From assembly GCF_029223285.1 (NCBI RefSeq), contig NZ_JARHUJ010000012.1:62001-126000 (forward strand): 64,000 nt of DNA, in the 5' to 3' direction. Position numbers and translations under genes: made by a program. Within the stretch, counting starts at the first letter, position 1; every line of letters begins with the position of its first letter. Below the pieces are notes generated by a model that saw only the letters and a list, made by a program, of their open reading frames with translations, was not told the origin of the DNA and did not search any database. Origin of the DNA: Paraflavitalea sp. CAU 1676. GTDB taxonomy: Bacteria; Bacteroidota; Bacteroidia; Chitinophagales; Chitinophagaceae. Shown piece after piece: positions 56,501-64,000 of this stretch.

Positions 56501-57161
56501 AGTCGCCTTTGGCAACCCAACTATGAAGGATGTCTTCTTCCTGCGAGGAATACCATCCACCAACAAAATAACTCAGGTTATCCTGCTGCGCAACCCCGCT
56601 AAGCGGGTCGAAGAAGGAGAAAACATTCCAGGAATAAGGTTGAAAGGAGGCAAACATATTGTTGCCGGGCGCAACAGCCGTGAGGAAAAGCGGAGAAGGG
56701 TTAGGTTCTTTCCAGGCTGAAAGGGGAACTACCTGACCCACAAAGGTGGACTGCAAATTATTGACACCTGGCTTCAGGTAGGGCGAGCCGCCGGTTACCG
56801 GGTCACTGTTGCCGAGGGCATCGCTTTGCACCACCCAGCCAGTGGCAATACGCGCGTTGGCAGGGCCGCTGTAGCGCACGACCAGCCAACGGTTAGGCGC
56901 CGGTGGAAATACCACCTTGCCGGCATCGTTCAAATTACCGTTCCTTACTATTTCGGGCAATTCCCAATGCAATACTACACCCGTGCCGGGCAGGTCGTTG
57001 GTGCCGGTAAATGCTTTTGGCTGGGGCGTAGCATACATATTGAGGAAGGGATAGCCATATTTCCACCGTTGAATATTGACGCCGGTATTGTGCAATACAT
57101 TATTGTTGACAACAAAGGCTTCCATTTTTATGGGAACAAGCAAGGGATTGTTGGTAGCCAT
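53538..57161 (-). CDS. Giant uncharacterised protein, 1207 residues
   Basis: A large protein with no signal peptide, Cys-poor and rich in Trp, Pro and Asn. The N-terminus has IKMEAFVVNNNVLHNTG, GVVLHWELPEIVRNG (61-75) and VFPPAPNRWLVVRY (84-97), then YSWNVFSFFDPLSG and NLSYFVGGWYSSQEEDIL (about 195-212). I recall similar motifs (HLHWALP, PNRWLV, SYLVVGW) in uncharacterised proteins of actinobacteria and myxobacteria. A helical, probably coiled-coil segment lies at about 361-402. The C-terminal third is beta-rich. No enzymatic motif is seen. It is third in the operon and lies 25 bp after the 762-residue gene. Confidence 0.8.
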   Translation of the reverse strand: MATNNPLLVPIKMEAFVVNNNVLHNTGVNIQRWKYGYPFLNMYATPQPKAFTGTNDLPGTGVVLHWELPEIVRNGNLNDAGKVVFPPAPNRWLVVRYSGPANARIATGWVVQSDALGNSDPVTGGSPYLKPGVNNLQSTFVGQVVPLSAWKEPNPSPLFLTAVAPGNNMFASFQPYSWNVFSFFDPLSGVAQQDNLSYFVGGWYSSQEEDILHSWVAKGDFNAFLSQARWQLAAPSADTATYGFYHSMVWGINWDINGAAPNNTPASTDVKIALGNTAVDALTTLIAAQAQGNDKIDASLLEALQYGLLPGYDLPDAAFELAQQIQENWFGARTGGYNWEIVDAPVDANQGDPPPPVSTTELTKEELWLAALNQAQQTYDDAVRTLSALQWNLYQTWWKYNNAQANGLTNPWPSGTSQQQFQHALDPNNNQGLLKQVYAQKQLVDQLALAVPTGNTQTELLDNISIYAQSKDLPATRILKQSARRPFHRAYDPVVLMQGLKNETPLKPHGALVCRFMSQLATGFQYDANTTITLSQVQSIIPIPSRMQGVPSQLVNLLQEFFLLDPGNAAMVAQAALGSSKPDIIALVKAAMTGGQHILLPGYCPDLDLATWAQPWAPLVLLWDVVWYPIAHDDGLTDLWTFDGNEYTWGGTGFDNQAPTWEYQSMIFMTPQASFNFRAQMEKFLRENPDDTAVEQLEEFITQTDSWDFLSQSFVGLTPSMTLRDPNPNVSPELNQQAYFTNQSLSSLVGSSATYVPIPGATSPPPFEPWPASGFQNWRAGQFLIRRLYVVDKFGQTCEVINSQTQMTTKPLLAPSLQPQHPVIVQEGYRFVQLPPRLLQPARLNLDFVSCSDDKKVLGLSPDINPICAWLLHNYLDESIACYDNEGNILGGVWIITNDQQQKVVNWTPAPDSKIMTIADMINNPAYPDLNHLGQMLLAMQQLGPTAFNSMLETLDKAAVTIDGRQTTADMGLTLLAGRPVAMVRIQLQYELEGPVITDPSWRYTFAPNRNPVTSYTFNIRMGEAGQRSDGLVGYFTGNSYNRFYTPNVPARVEDPNYILPVGTGPSIALPFDGSTSAYLTMLMDPRSIVHATTGILPVISIGIPQGFVGGAFAHMDLTFRVNCLLGDTVTPEVVTKADNTAVVMPRPSLKNGTWSWQQFEGQTGWATYDITPSTPTAQFNNAQPIIRQGLLRLTGAEAEKSGDQII

Positions 57162-57186
57162 GATCGTAAGTTTTGAATTGATTGAT

Positions 57187-59475
57187 TTAGGCAGGCGGAT
57201 TGAAGGTGATCTTTTCAGGTGCTTTTACCATTTCAATGGCAAACTGCGAGGCCGAAATATTGGCTTGTGATAAAGCCGTTGCCATAGCAGGTATAATATA
57301 GTTGGGGGTGCCTGCCACCGCAGGTACCAGGTTAAGCACCAGGCCGCCGGTGTTATTCTGGACAGGCCGCATGAATTGTTTGATATCACCCGAAGCCGGA
57401 AAGTTGGGTGCCCCCAATGGTGCGCCGAGGTTTGTTGCTGCAAGACTTCGCCGCAGTATCGTCCATCCGTCTTCTACGCCAAAGAGTAAACCCTGTTCGG
57501 GCTGACTGATGGTAACGGTATCCGGTACGCCCGACCAGAGCACGAGTAATATAGAAGGGGAGAGGTGGTCCATGCGCAGGATACTGACATCCGTTCCACC
57601 TGCTTTAGCAGTTACCGAAAGGCCGGGCCAGCCACTCACCAATGCCGAACGCAATAGCATACCCGCCGCAGGTAATTTGGGTGCGGGCGGATCTTCGCTC
57701 GCTTTACGTAATAACAGATTGCGGGCGCCGGCAGCTTTCTGCAGACTGCGTTCCTTTAAGGAGGGGGCCAGTATATTGTGTGCCATCCCTTCCCGGCTGC
57801 CATGTATGCCGATGTTCATGGCGCCATCTATTAACAGGTGCAGCCATGCCTGGTCTACATAAAAGAACCGGATCGATTCTACGGGCAGCATACGCTGATC
57901 GGGCACCAGGTGATTGAAGGATATGCCCTCGAGCAATGCCAGGTTGCCCAGCCAGGTGGTTAGTGGGTCTATCTCTTCGGCAGCTTGTGTAGCGAGAAAA
58001 CTACTGATGGCCGGCTGTCGAAAGAACCAGGTAGCTTCCGCCGCGGGCGATGCCGGTGGTGCCTCTTGCGGAAACAGGAAATTCCTGGCAGGGCCTTTTA
58101 CCGCCTGGGTATTATTCAAAGGCGCCTTAAATGATTGGGTGAGCTCGCTGTGCACGCTGGCTTTTACATGACCCGTAAATGTTTTACGGCTTAATCCTGG
58201 CGATGCCAGCACGGCAAGATCGGTGATGCCTGCCAGGTGCGGTTGTTTGGATCGTTCCAGCAAGCGGGTGCCCGTAGAGATCGTTTTATCACGCACCCGT
58301 TGCAAGGCGTCGATATAGCCGGGGTCGGCGAGTGCGGTAAGCCTGCCGATGGTCCAGGCTGCCGCATAGGAGTTATCGAAAATGCCATTTGCCTGGTCGT
58401 AGATCATAGCGGCAGCTGCATGCTGGTATTGGGTGATGGAAGCGGGCAAAGGCTGAGCAGGTACCGGACTAAAGGGCCCCCTGTACCAGCAAAATGTATC
58501 GGGCCCGGGGTCTGTATGAAAAGACAAGGCTGTATAACCTTGTTTTAATCGGGTAGCCGCCACCGATCCATCATCGGCAGCAGGTATTTTCAGCAACAAG
58601 GAGTTGGGGTCGTTGTTGGCTGCCGTGATGAGGTGCTCCGCGAGTTCTGCAAATGTCTGCCCCGGTTGCGCGGCACAGGTAAAGGTCCAGGAGGCCAGGC
58701 TAATGAGTTGCACTTTAGAAGCGCCTGTTGGCCATTCCGGTGCATCGACCAGGTAATTGCTGAGGCCTTCGAGTGATACCAGCTGCACGTAATTGACGGC
58801 GCCAGCTGAATCGCCGGGGTTCGAAGAAAGGGGAAATCGATTGGCAAGGACGATGGAGAACCAGCCATCTCCGTCTGTACCGTTTACAACCTGTGTTGCT
58901 GGATTGATATGACGTACATGTGATAGCGTCGATAGCTCTTTTAGTCTGGGAGTAATGGCCTGGAAAACGGCCGTGGAAATGCGAAAGCTGTTCATCGTGC
59001 TTTGCAGGATGGGCGTAGAAATTTGGGTTGGGTCGATCGAAGGTTTTATAATACCCGCTTCAGCATGAAGAAAATCCTGCACCGTAGAAGTGATGAGGGG
59101 CGAATGAGTGGCAGGGTCGATCTCGAGTTCGCTGGCCCTCAATACCAGCAATGCCATCCAGGGAATGGTTTTATCGCTGGTAATAGGGCGCTCCCAGGGT
59201 AACACAGCGTTTTCAAGTACAATGGCCGGCAGTACTTCCGTAAAGTCTCCATTGGCATTGCTGGCGGGGCTCATGGCATGTATCTCAGTTGTATCGATGG
59301 AAAACTGAGGGCCCTGCACAGCGAAGGTCTGGGTGGTAGTTTTTGAATAATTATCGGTATCCGTATTCGGCAATGACAGGGTAGCGCTTACCACATACTT
59401 ACCGGCGCCAAGCCCGGGCGTTTCATTGTCATACAACTCCATGAAACCCGGATCGATAATATTTTGTTTGCCCAT
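57187..59475 (-). CDS. Uncharacterised 762-residue protein of the giant-protein operon
   Basis: A protein with no signal peptide and a start only 30 bp after the DUF6603-like gene. N-terminal features are PGLGAGKYVVSATLSL, then FAVQGPQFSIDTTEIHAMSPASN, FTEVLPAIVLENAVLPWER and IPWMALLVLRASE (to about residue 115), which I recall from hypothetical proteins encoded beside DUF6603 genes in other phyla. YVQLVSLEGLSNYL and KVQLISLASWTFTCAAQPGQTFAEL lie at about 225-280, and a helical middle follows. The C-terminal half has long alternating beta and helix segments. No catalytic motif is seen. It probably forms a complex with its neighbours (inference). Confidence 0.8.
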   Translation of the reverse strand: MGKQNIIDPGFMELYDNETPGLGAGKYVVSATLSLPNTDTDNYSKTTTQTFAVQGPQFSIDTTEIHAMSPASNANGDFTEVLPAIVLENAVLPWERPITSDKTIPWMALLVLRASELEIDPATHSPLITSTVQDFLHAEAGIIKPSIDPTQISTPILQSTMNSFRISTAVFQAITPRLKELSTLSHVRHINPATQVVNGTDGDGWFSIVLANRFPLSSNPGDSAGAVNYVQLVSLEGLSNYLVDAPEWPTGASKVQLISLASWTFTCAAQPGQTFAELAEHLITAANNDPNSLLLKIPAADDGSVAATRLKQGYTALSFHTDPGPDTFCWYRGPFSPVPAQPLPASITQYQHAAAAMIYDQANGIFDNSYAAAWTIGRLTALADPGYIDALQRVRDKTISTGTRLLERSKQPHLAGITDLAVLASPGLSRKTFTGHVKASVHSELTQSFKAPLNNTQAVKGPARNFLFPQEAPPASPAAEATWFFRQPAISSFLATQAAEEIDPLTTWLGNLALLEGISFNHLVPDQRMLPVESIRFFYVDQAWLHLLIDGAMNIGIHGSREGMAHNILAPSLKERSLQKAAGARNLLLRKASEDPPAPKLPAAGMLLRSALVSGWPGLSVTAKAGGTDVSILRMDHLSPSILLVLWSGVPDTVTISQPEQGLLFGVEDGWTILRRSLAATNLGAPLGAPNFPASGDIKQFMRPVQNNTGGLVLNLVPAVAGTPNYIIPAMATALSQANISASQFAIEMVKAPEKITFNPPA

Positions 59476-59505
59476 AGCTGATCGTTTAAAAGGTGAGAGG
59501 TTGGT

Positions 59506-62500
59506 TTAGCTGACTGGTATCACCAGCGGTTCTTCCGGGAAGATGGAACCTGCCCGTTCTGCATATTTGGTCATATCCCCATCGGTGCCCGGTTTAATGC
59601 CAAGATCACCCAGGCTTTTAAACAGGTCGTTGCGCGCCTTCGTATAGGCAACGCTGGCTATTTGCTGCTCGATCATCAGGATGGTGTTGGCGCCTGCCTG
59701 TGCTATCGGTCCTTGCGCCGGCTTGCCCGGCTGAACAGGCAAAGTACCGGCAAGCAGGGGCGCGCTGGCCAGGTTCAGGGTTACATTGATGATGCCCGGC
59801 GTATAGCCGAATTGGGTAGCTGGTGCTGCGAGGTCGAAGCCCGTTAGCTGTTCCTTCACCAGCTGATCATTACCGTCCGGTACCTGCGTTTGAGGGCCCG
59901 TACCCCACATGGCCTTGGGTACATTTTGCTTGCGGGGATTGACAGTCCAGCCTGCAGTAACGAGGTTCAGCTCCGCACCGTTGTAGGTTACCGTAAGCGT
60001 GTGTTTAGAGGTGAGGTCTTTCCCGGTATTGCTGACCGCTTTGAGATGATTACCTGCGGCATTGGTTTGCATGGGCCGTATGTTGATGAGGCTGCCCTGT
60101 TGAAACGGCGTTTCACTGCTGCCCAGCAATAATTGGGAATTGGGTACGGCCGATGTAACGGAAAAGCTGAACTGCGATGGGCGCACTATCCACGGATCTG
60201 CGGCGTTGAGATCGGCATTGCCATTGGGCGCCAGTCCATCGCCGGGCACCATCTTGATGAGATCGGCCGCTTTGGGCAACTGTTGCATGAACTGGGGCCA
60301 TTTCAAAGCATCCGGATTGCCGGTTTGCGTTGCGCCAAAATCGATGGTAAATGAAATGACCCACCAGTGTACGGTAGCAGTGCCTCCCGTAGACGGACCC
60401 CACAGGTGAATATCGGCGCCCAGTTCTGCTTCGAGGGTAATATTGGTGAATCCAAGATCGAGGCGGTAAGAGGCGCCTATCGAAGTGCCTAACTCCACGT
60501 CGAAGTGAAAGGGATTCCAGTATACCAGCATATTGGCCCAGGCTTTGAACCACGCCCGCAGGTTGCCTTCCTGGTAGGTGACACTTAGTTGTGCGCCGGC
60601 CATGGCCGCCGCCGGTGTCATGGCGAAGTAAGCAGTGCCGGTAATGCTCACCGTCGAGTCGAGCGACCAGGTGAAGCCCACACGCGGTATCTGCGGATAC
60701 CAGTCTGGCGGATCGAAGCTGGGATGATAGCCACCCAGCGTGATCACAAAATCGCCGGCATGATCGCTGGGCGTGTACCAGGCATAAAAGGCAAATCCGC
60801 CCATGAGCCGGCACGAAGGATCGAGCAGGTAGGAGTTGGGACTCAGTATCGCTGTTAGGGAGAAAATACCCTGGCCCGGATCTACAATGGTTTCTATCTG
60901 TAATTCGATGAATGCGTAGGTTACGCTGCCACTCATGGGGAAGCGTGCACGGGAGAGGCCCAGCAGGGCGAACTGTAACCGCTTTCCAAACTGGATAATG
61001 AGTAAGGCATTGGTCGATACGATGGAAAAGGTGGAGAACTGAAGGCCGGCTGCAAACCAGTATTGACCAACTTCATGCGATATCCAGGCAGTGCCGCCAT
61101 CGAGGCCCAATAGTATACGCAAAACTTCGGCGGGCGTAGCAGTAGCTCCGCCAATAACAGAGGGGTTCTGTGCGCCAGCCACCAGCGGAAACTGGTAGAG
61201 TTCATTCATGCCGGGCAGGCGCAAACTGGAATTGTATCCAAAACCTCCGGCAAAGCCGGTAACGAAAAATACAGGAGGGCCTCCAAAGCTGCCGGTTACC
61301 TGTCCAAATACAAACATGGAAGGCACAGTGGAGGTATGGGTATTATCCGTGTAAATGCTGGCATAACTGCCGAGGGCTGTAATGGAGAAGCTGCTCGCTT
61401 TGATAACAGCGCCACCCGCATACTCATAGGCTACACCGGTAGAAGGGGGTACTTTGAAGAAGGAGCCGCCAATGGAGAAGCCCGGCTCGCTGAATTCGAT
61501 GCCAAGGCCCGATAACGTGAATTGCGGTGAAAAACTGCTGAGGGGGGAGCCAATACCCATGCCAACCAGTTCTATGGAAAGGCCGCCAGCGGTGAAATTC
61601 GCATCCAGCAGGAACCACAATACAGATTCCTGGTATCGCACACCTATACGCCGGAACATGACGGGCCCTACGGCCTTCTGTACATTGAACCAGGTAGTGC
61701 CGTCGGCCTGGTTGCCCGGTGTAGAGGTAACGGGGGTATTGGTATTGCCGGTAGCCGGACCCTGTACCGAGCTTTTGTTGGCCGGCATATTCGTGGTGCT
61801 TTTTCCACCTACACCCGAGCCTAGCGGAATGATATAACCGCCCACGTTAAACTCCATGGAGATATTCACGGTAGAGGCCATTCCTTCGGCAGGGATAGAA
61901 GGATATTCGGCGCCCAATTGCAGAATAAGCGCATTAAGTTGCCCTACCTGGCCCGGAGTTATCACATCGGAGGTGACCAGTACTTTCAGTTTGTCGATCT
62001 CCACTTTTTCCAGTGCTGAGAGCGCCTGGCCCACGAGGGGCAGATTGGTAAGGTCGATGGGCTTATCAACATGAAGACCACCAAAGAAAGTATAGGAATT
62101 GCTGCCGGTTGGTTTGAAGACAATCAGATCGGCTTTGCCATAATTGGCAGAGGCTGCACCGATGGTGAAGATGCTGTCGGTGATATCGTACACCAGGGTG
62201 ATCTGTTTTAGCCCCATATCAAGGTCCTGCGGAATACCCAGACTGCCAAACCCAAGGGCGATCGCAATGTCATTCAGGTCAAGCGGATTGGCCTCGTTTT
62301 GCCAGGAGCAGCTGATAACCGTTTTTCCGCCCGTGTTGGTGATCTCGCCCGCAACAGTAACCGATGAAAATACGAACTCAACCTGTATGTCGTAGGTGAA
62401 CTGTGGTTCAAGTCCGATGGCAAGGTTGATATTGAAATCGACGGGGGTACTGCCTACGGTGAGCTGGCCTGCCAGCGTAAACGTCATGTTTTTGCCGGGC

Positions 62501-63900
62501 ACATCCATCGAAAGCAGCATCACCGTTAGGCTGAAGGTAGAAAGCGCTTTGGCGATATCCGACGGTATCGTAGGGCCTCCAAAGCCCGTTACAATGGTTT
62601 GCAGCCATTGAGCCGCCGTCATCGTCTTTTGAGAATACAGGGCAAACGATAACTGCAGGTCGGGTAGGAGAATAGAGCCCGTGAAGGTAACCTGGTCTAC
62701 GCCGCTGAACATATCCAGCTTTCCCGAGATGGCCACGCTGCTGTAAGCCGCGTTGAACGGATCGATCAATTGCCAGCCCACCGAGAAGCTGGACATCACC
62801 AGTTTATTGTCGATGATCGTCCAGGGGCGCAAGGTGCCCACTGCCAGGCTCGTGCTTAAGATCGAAAAGTTGCCAAGTGTAAAGGATAACGAATACGACT
62901 GCAAACCGAAGTTGCTGAGAAAGGGCAGCAGGCTGCTGGCTGGTGCTGCGGCAAAGAACTCATCCCACGACTTGCCGGCCATCCACTGGCCCAGGCTGTT
63001 GATGCTGGTAGTAACCGACCCCGGTTGCGGAGCAATGACCAGCGTTAGGAAGGGGGAGCTCGTTTCATACGACAATACAAAAGATACATTCAAAGGGTCG
63101 GTCTGACCCGTTAATTGAGTAGTGGTGTTCAGCACGATCTGCCCCCAGGGCTCATAGGGCGCCTGCGGATTATTATCGGGCCGATGGTATTCCATGGAAG
63201 CCTCTACTACCGGTGCAGACACCGTGAGGGCCTGCAGGGGGAGTGTAGCTACGCCATCAACGTTGCCCTTGAGCGCAAAGGACGGGCCGTTGGGTGTTTG
63301 CGTAATGAGTCCCGTAAATGGAGCAGCAGCAGGGGCGTTGTGGCCAAACATTTGCAGCAACTGCAATAGTGGACCCAATATACCCGTAAGTGTATAAGCT
63401 GCATTGAAATTCAAACCTTCACTAATACCGGCCGGAAGGCTATTCTGGCCAAACATGAATATGAATTGCGGCGCCTGCAAGGGCAACCGGTCGAAGGGCC
63501 ATCCCAACAGCGAAGGATAACTATTGCTGAAGAGCCAGGTGGTGGATCCTCCGGCAGCAAGCACGGTAAGGTCGATGCTGAGCTGCACCTGGTATACGAT
63601 ATTGTTATTGACAGTTACTGCACTGATGACCACGGTTACTTTATTGCCTGATAGGTTCAGGAAGGCATCGGCGGCCGTAGCAGGTATGCCTGCGGGAAAG
63701 GTAAAGCTGTTGACGCCCGGGTTTTGCGGTATATTGGCCGCACTCGCTGTGAGCAATACATTGCCGGCAGAACGAAGCAGGTTCTGTTGTACCAGGGTAG
63801 AAAAAGCAGTGCCACTGCCGAGCAGCATATCATTGATGGTAATAACGCCTCCGCTGTTAGCCTGGTTGTAAAGTGTTTGAGCGATGGATTGGAGAGACAT
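59506..63900 (-). CDS. DUF6603-like giant beta-rich protein, 1464 residues
   Basis: A very large protein with no signal peptide (MSLQSIAQTLYNQANSGG). Residues 1-690 are repeated amphipathic strands in blocks (SFTLGNFSILSTSLAVGTLRPW; MTFTLAGQLTVGSTPVDFNI). A Gly/Thr/Asn-rich linker lies at about 693-733. The C-terminal half begins WFNVQKAVGPVMFRRIGVRYQ, has FGGPPVFFVTGFAGGFGYN (about 868-890), GGYHPSFDPPDWYPQIPRVGF (about 1052-1074) and LVYWNPFHFDVELGTSIGAS (about 1118-1137). I recall these motifs as DUF6603. A basic, Pro-rich tail follows. The function is unknown; the amphipathic strands suggest a long beta scaffold or groove. The upstream gene ends 10 bp before it. Confidence 0.82.
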   Translation of the reverse strand: MSLQSIAQTLYNQANSGGVITINDMLLGSGTAFSTLVQQNLLRSAGNVLLTASAANIPQNPGVNSFTFPAGIPATAADAFLNLSGNKVTVVISAVTVNNNIVYQVQLSIDLTVLAAGGSTTWLFSNSYPSLLGWPFDRLPLQAPQFIFMFGQNSLPAGISEGLNFNAAYTLTGILGPLLQLLQMFGHNAPAAAPFTGLITQTPNGPSFALKGNVDGVATLPLQALTVSAPVVEASMEYHRPDNNPQAPYEPWGQIVLNTTTQLTGQTDPLNVSFVLSYETSSPFLTLVIAPQPGSVTTSINSLGQWMAGKSWDEFFAAAPASSLLPFLSNFGLQSYSLSFTLGNFSILSTSLAVGTLRPWTIIDNKLVMSSFSVGWQLIDPFNAAYSSVAISGKLDMFSGVDQVTFTGSILLPDLQLSFALYSQKTMTAAQWLQTIVTGFGGPTIPSDIAKALSTFSLTVMLLSMDVPGKNMTFTLAGQLTVGSTPVDFNINLAIGLEPQFTYDIQVEFVFSSVTVAGEITNTGGKTVISCSWQNEANPLDLNDIAIALGFGSLGIPQDLDMGLKQITLVYDITDSIFTIGAASANYGKADLIVFKPTGSNSYTFFGGLHVDKPIDLTNLPLVGQALSALEKVEIDKLKVLVTSDVITPGQVGQLNALILQLGAEYPSIPAEGMASTVNISMEFNVGGYIIPLGSGVGGKSTTNMPANKSSVQGPATGNTNTPVTSTPGNQADGTTWFNVQKAVGPVMFRRIGVRYQESVLWFLLDANFTAGGLSIELVGMGIGSPLSSFSPQFTLSGLGIEFSEPGFSIGGSFFKVPPSTGVAYEYAGGAVIKASSFSITALGSYASIYTDNTHTSTVPSMFVFGQVTGSFGGPPVFFVTGFAGGFGYNSSLRLPGMNELYQFPLVAGAQNPSVIGGATATPAEVLRILLGLDGGTAWISHEVGQYWFAAGLQFSTFSIVSTNALLIIQFGKRLQFALLGLSRARFPMSGSVTYAFIELQIETIVDPGQGIFSLTAILSPNSYLLDPSCRLMGGFAFYAWYTPSDHAGDFVITLGGYHPSFDPPDWYPQIPRVGFTWSLDSTVSITGTAYFAMTPAAAMAGAQLSVTYQEGNLRAWFKAWANMLVYWNPFHFDVELGTSIGASYRLDLGFTNITLEAELGADIHLWGPSTGGTATVHWWVISFTIDFGATQTGNPDALKWPQFMQQLPKAADLIKMVPGDGLAPNGNADLNAADPWIVRPSQFSFSVTSAVPNSQLLLGSSETPFQQGSLINIRPMQTNAAGNHLKAVSNTGKDLTSKHTLTVTYNGAELNLVTAGWTVNPRKQNVPKAMWGTGPQTQVPDGNDQLVKEQLTGFDLAAPATQFGYTPGIINVTLNLASAPLLAGTLPVQPGKPAQGPIAQAGANTILMIEQQIASVAYTKARNDLFKSLGDLGIKPGTDGDMTKYAERAGSIFPEEPLVIPVS

Positions 63901-63910
63901 GTTGCAGGAT

Positions 63911-64000
63911 TTAAAATTCTACAAAAACGGCTAAGTGATCACTGGTCCCGGGCACAGGACCAAGCCTGCCGAAATTGAGCGGCCGGCGAAAAACCTCGTC
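63911..64000 (-). CDS. C-terminus of an endonuclease/exonuclease/phosphatase-like protein (partial)
   Basis: Reading from the window's right edge on the minus strand, 29 codons in frame lead to a TAA at 63911-63913. The end has RPLNFGRLGPVPGTSDHLAVFVEF. GTSDHLAV followed by a short strand is the C-terminal signature of endonuclease/exonuclease/phosphatase-family folds, where the SDH motif supplies the catalytic Asp-His pair. The gene is only 10 bp upstream of the DUF6603-like start, so it is likely part of the same operon. The rest lies outside the window. Confidence 0.6.
   Translation of the reverse strand, partial: DEVFRRPLNFGRLGPVPGTSDHLAVFVEF

Noticed and set aside
51979-64000. Contractile injection system or prophage
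   Set aside because: No sheath, tube, spike, baseplate, terminase, capsid or integrase is found, only the fibre-like protein.

Overview
The window looks like a chromosomal segment of a Bacteroidota member, most likely family Chitinophagaceae (inference). Supporting signs are two SusC/SusD outer-membrane uptake pairs, many short lipoproteins with an SC/GC lipobox followed by K or S, Bacteroidota-type -7 boxes (TAnnTTTG, with three perfect TACTTTTG copies), gene starts without Shine-Dalgarno sequences, and HisKA_3 kinases paired with NarL-type regulators. I found no tRNA, rRNA, CRISPR array or intact insertion sequence.

Layout. 1-7.1 kb: the end of a VCBS/FG-GAP-like protein, a SAM methyltransferase, then a SusC-SusD-lipoprotein operon closed by a hairpin. 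7.1-11.3 kb: a stress block with flavohemoprotein Hmp, an Rrf2 regulator sharing sequence motifs with the hmp upstream region, and catalase-peroxidase KatG. 11.5-15.4 kb: a thiol operon (cysteine synthase-like enzyme, a separate DsbD alpha domain, DsbD core with thioredoxin end) divergent from an Lrp/AsnC regulator. 15.9-19.2 kb: two histidine kinases (one soluble, one 7TM-DISM) and a response regulator. 19.3-26.9 kb: YceI, two lipoproteins, GNAT acetyltransferase, membrane AraC regulator, S41 peptidase, a possible 29-residue membrane peptide, a serine beta-lactamase-like hydrolase and a NIPSNAP-like protein. 27.6-34.4 kb: GH43 glycosidase, MORN/TonB protein, SGNH hydrolase, DUF1080 protein and a TPR protein. 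34.4-42.2 kb: a second SusC/SusD operon with two carbohydrate-binding-type lipoproteins. 43-46.3 kb: a lipoprotein and a TPR kinase/regulator pair. 46.4-51.9 kb: a SWIB protein with a histone-H1-like tail, three-domain DNA ligase LigD, a lytic transglycosylase, a dodecin-like protein and a DinB-fold protein.

51.9-64 kb is the most unusual part: a minus-strand operon of four large proteins (1464, 762, 1207 and 511 residues) with no signal peptide, 23-30 bp apart, preceded after 10 bp by the end of an endonuclease/exonuclease/phosphatase-type gene and closed by two tandem hairpins. The 1464-residue protein resembles what I recall as DUF6603. The 762- and 1207-residue proteins have N-termini that I recall from uncharacterised proteins of other phyla. 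The fourth resembles a trimeric fibre with a beta-solenoid shaft and a head. Its function is unknown, and it is the best candidate here for an undescribed system.
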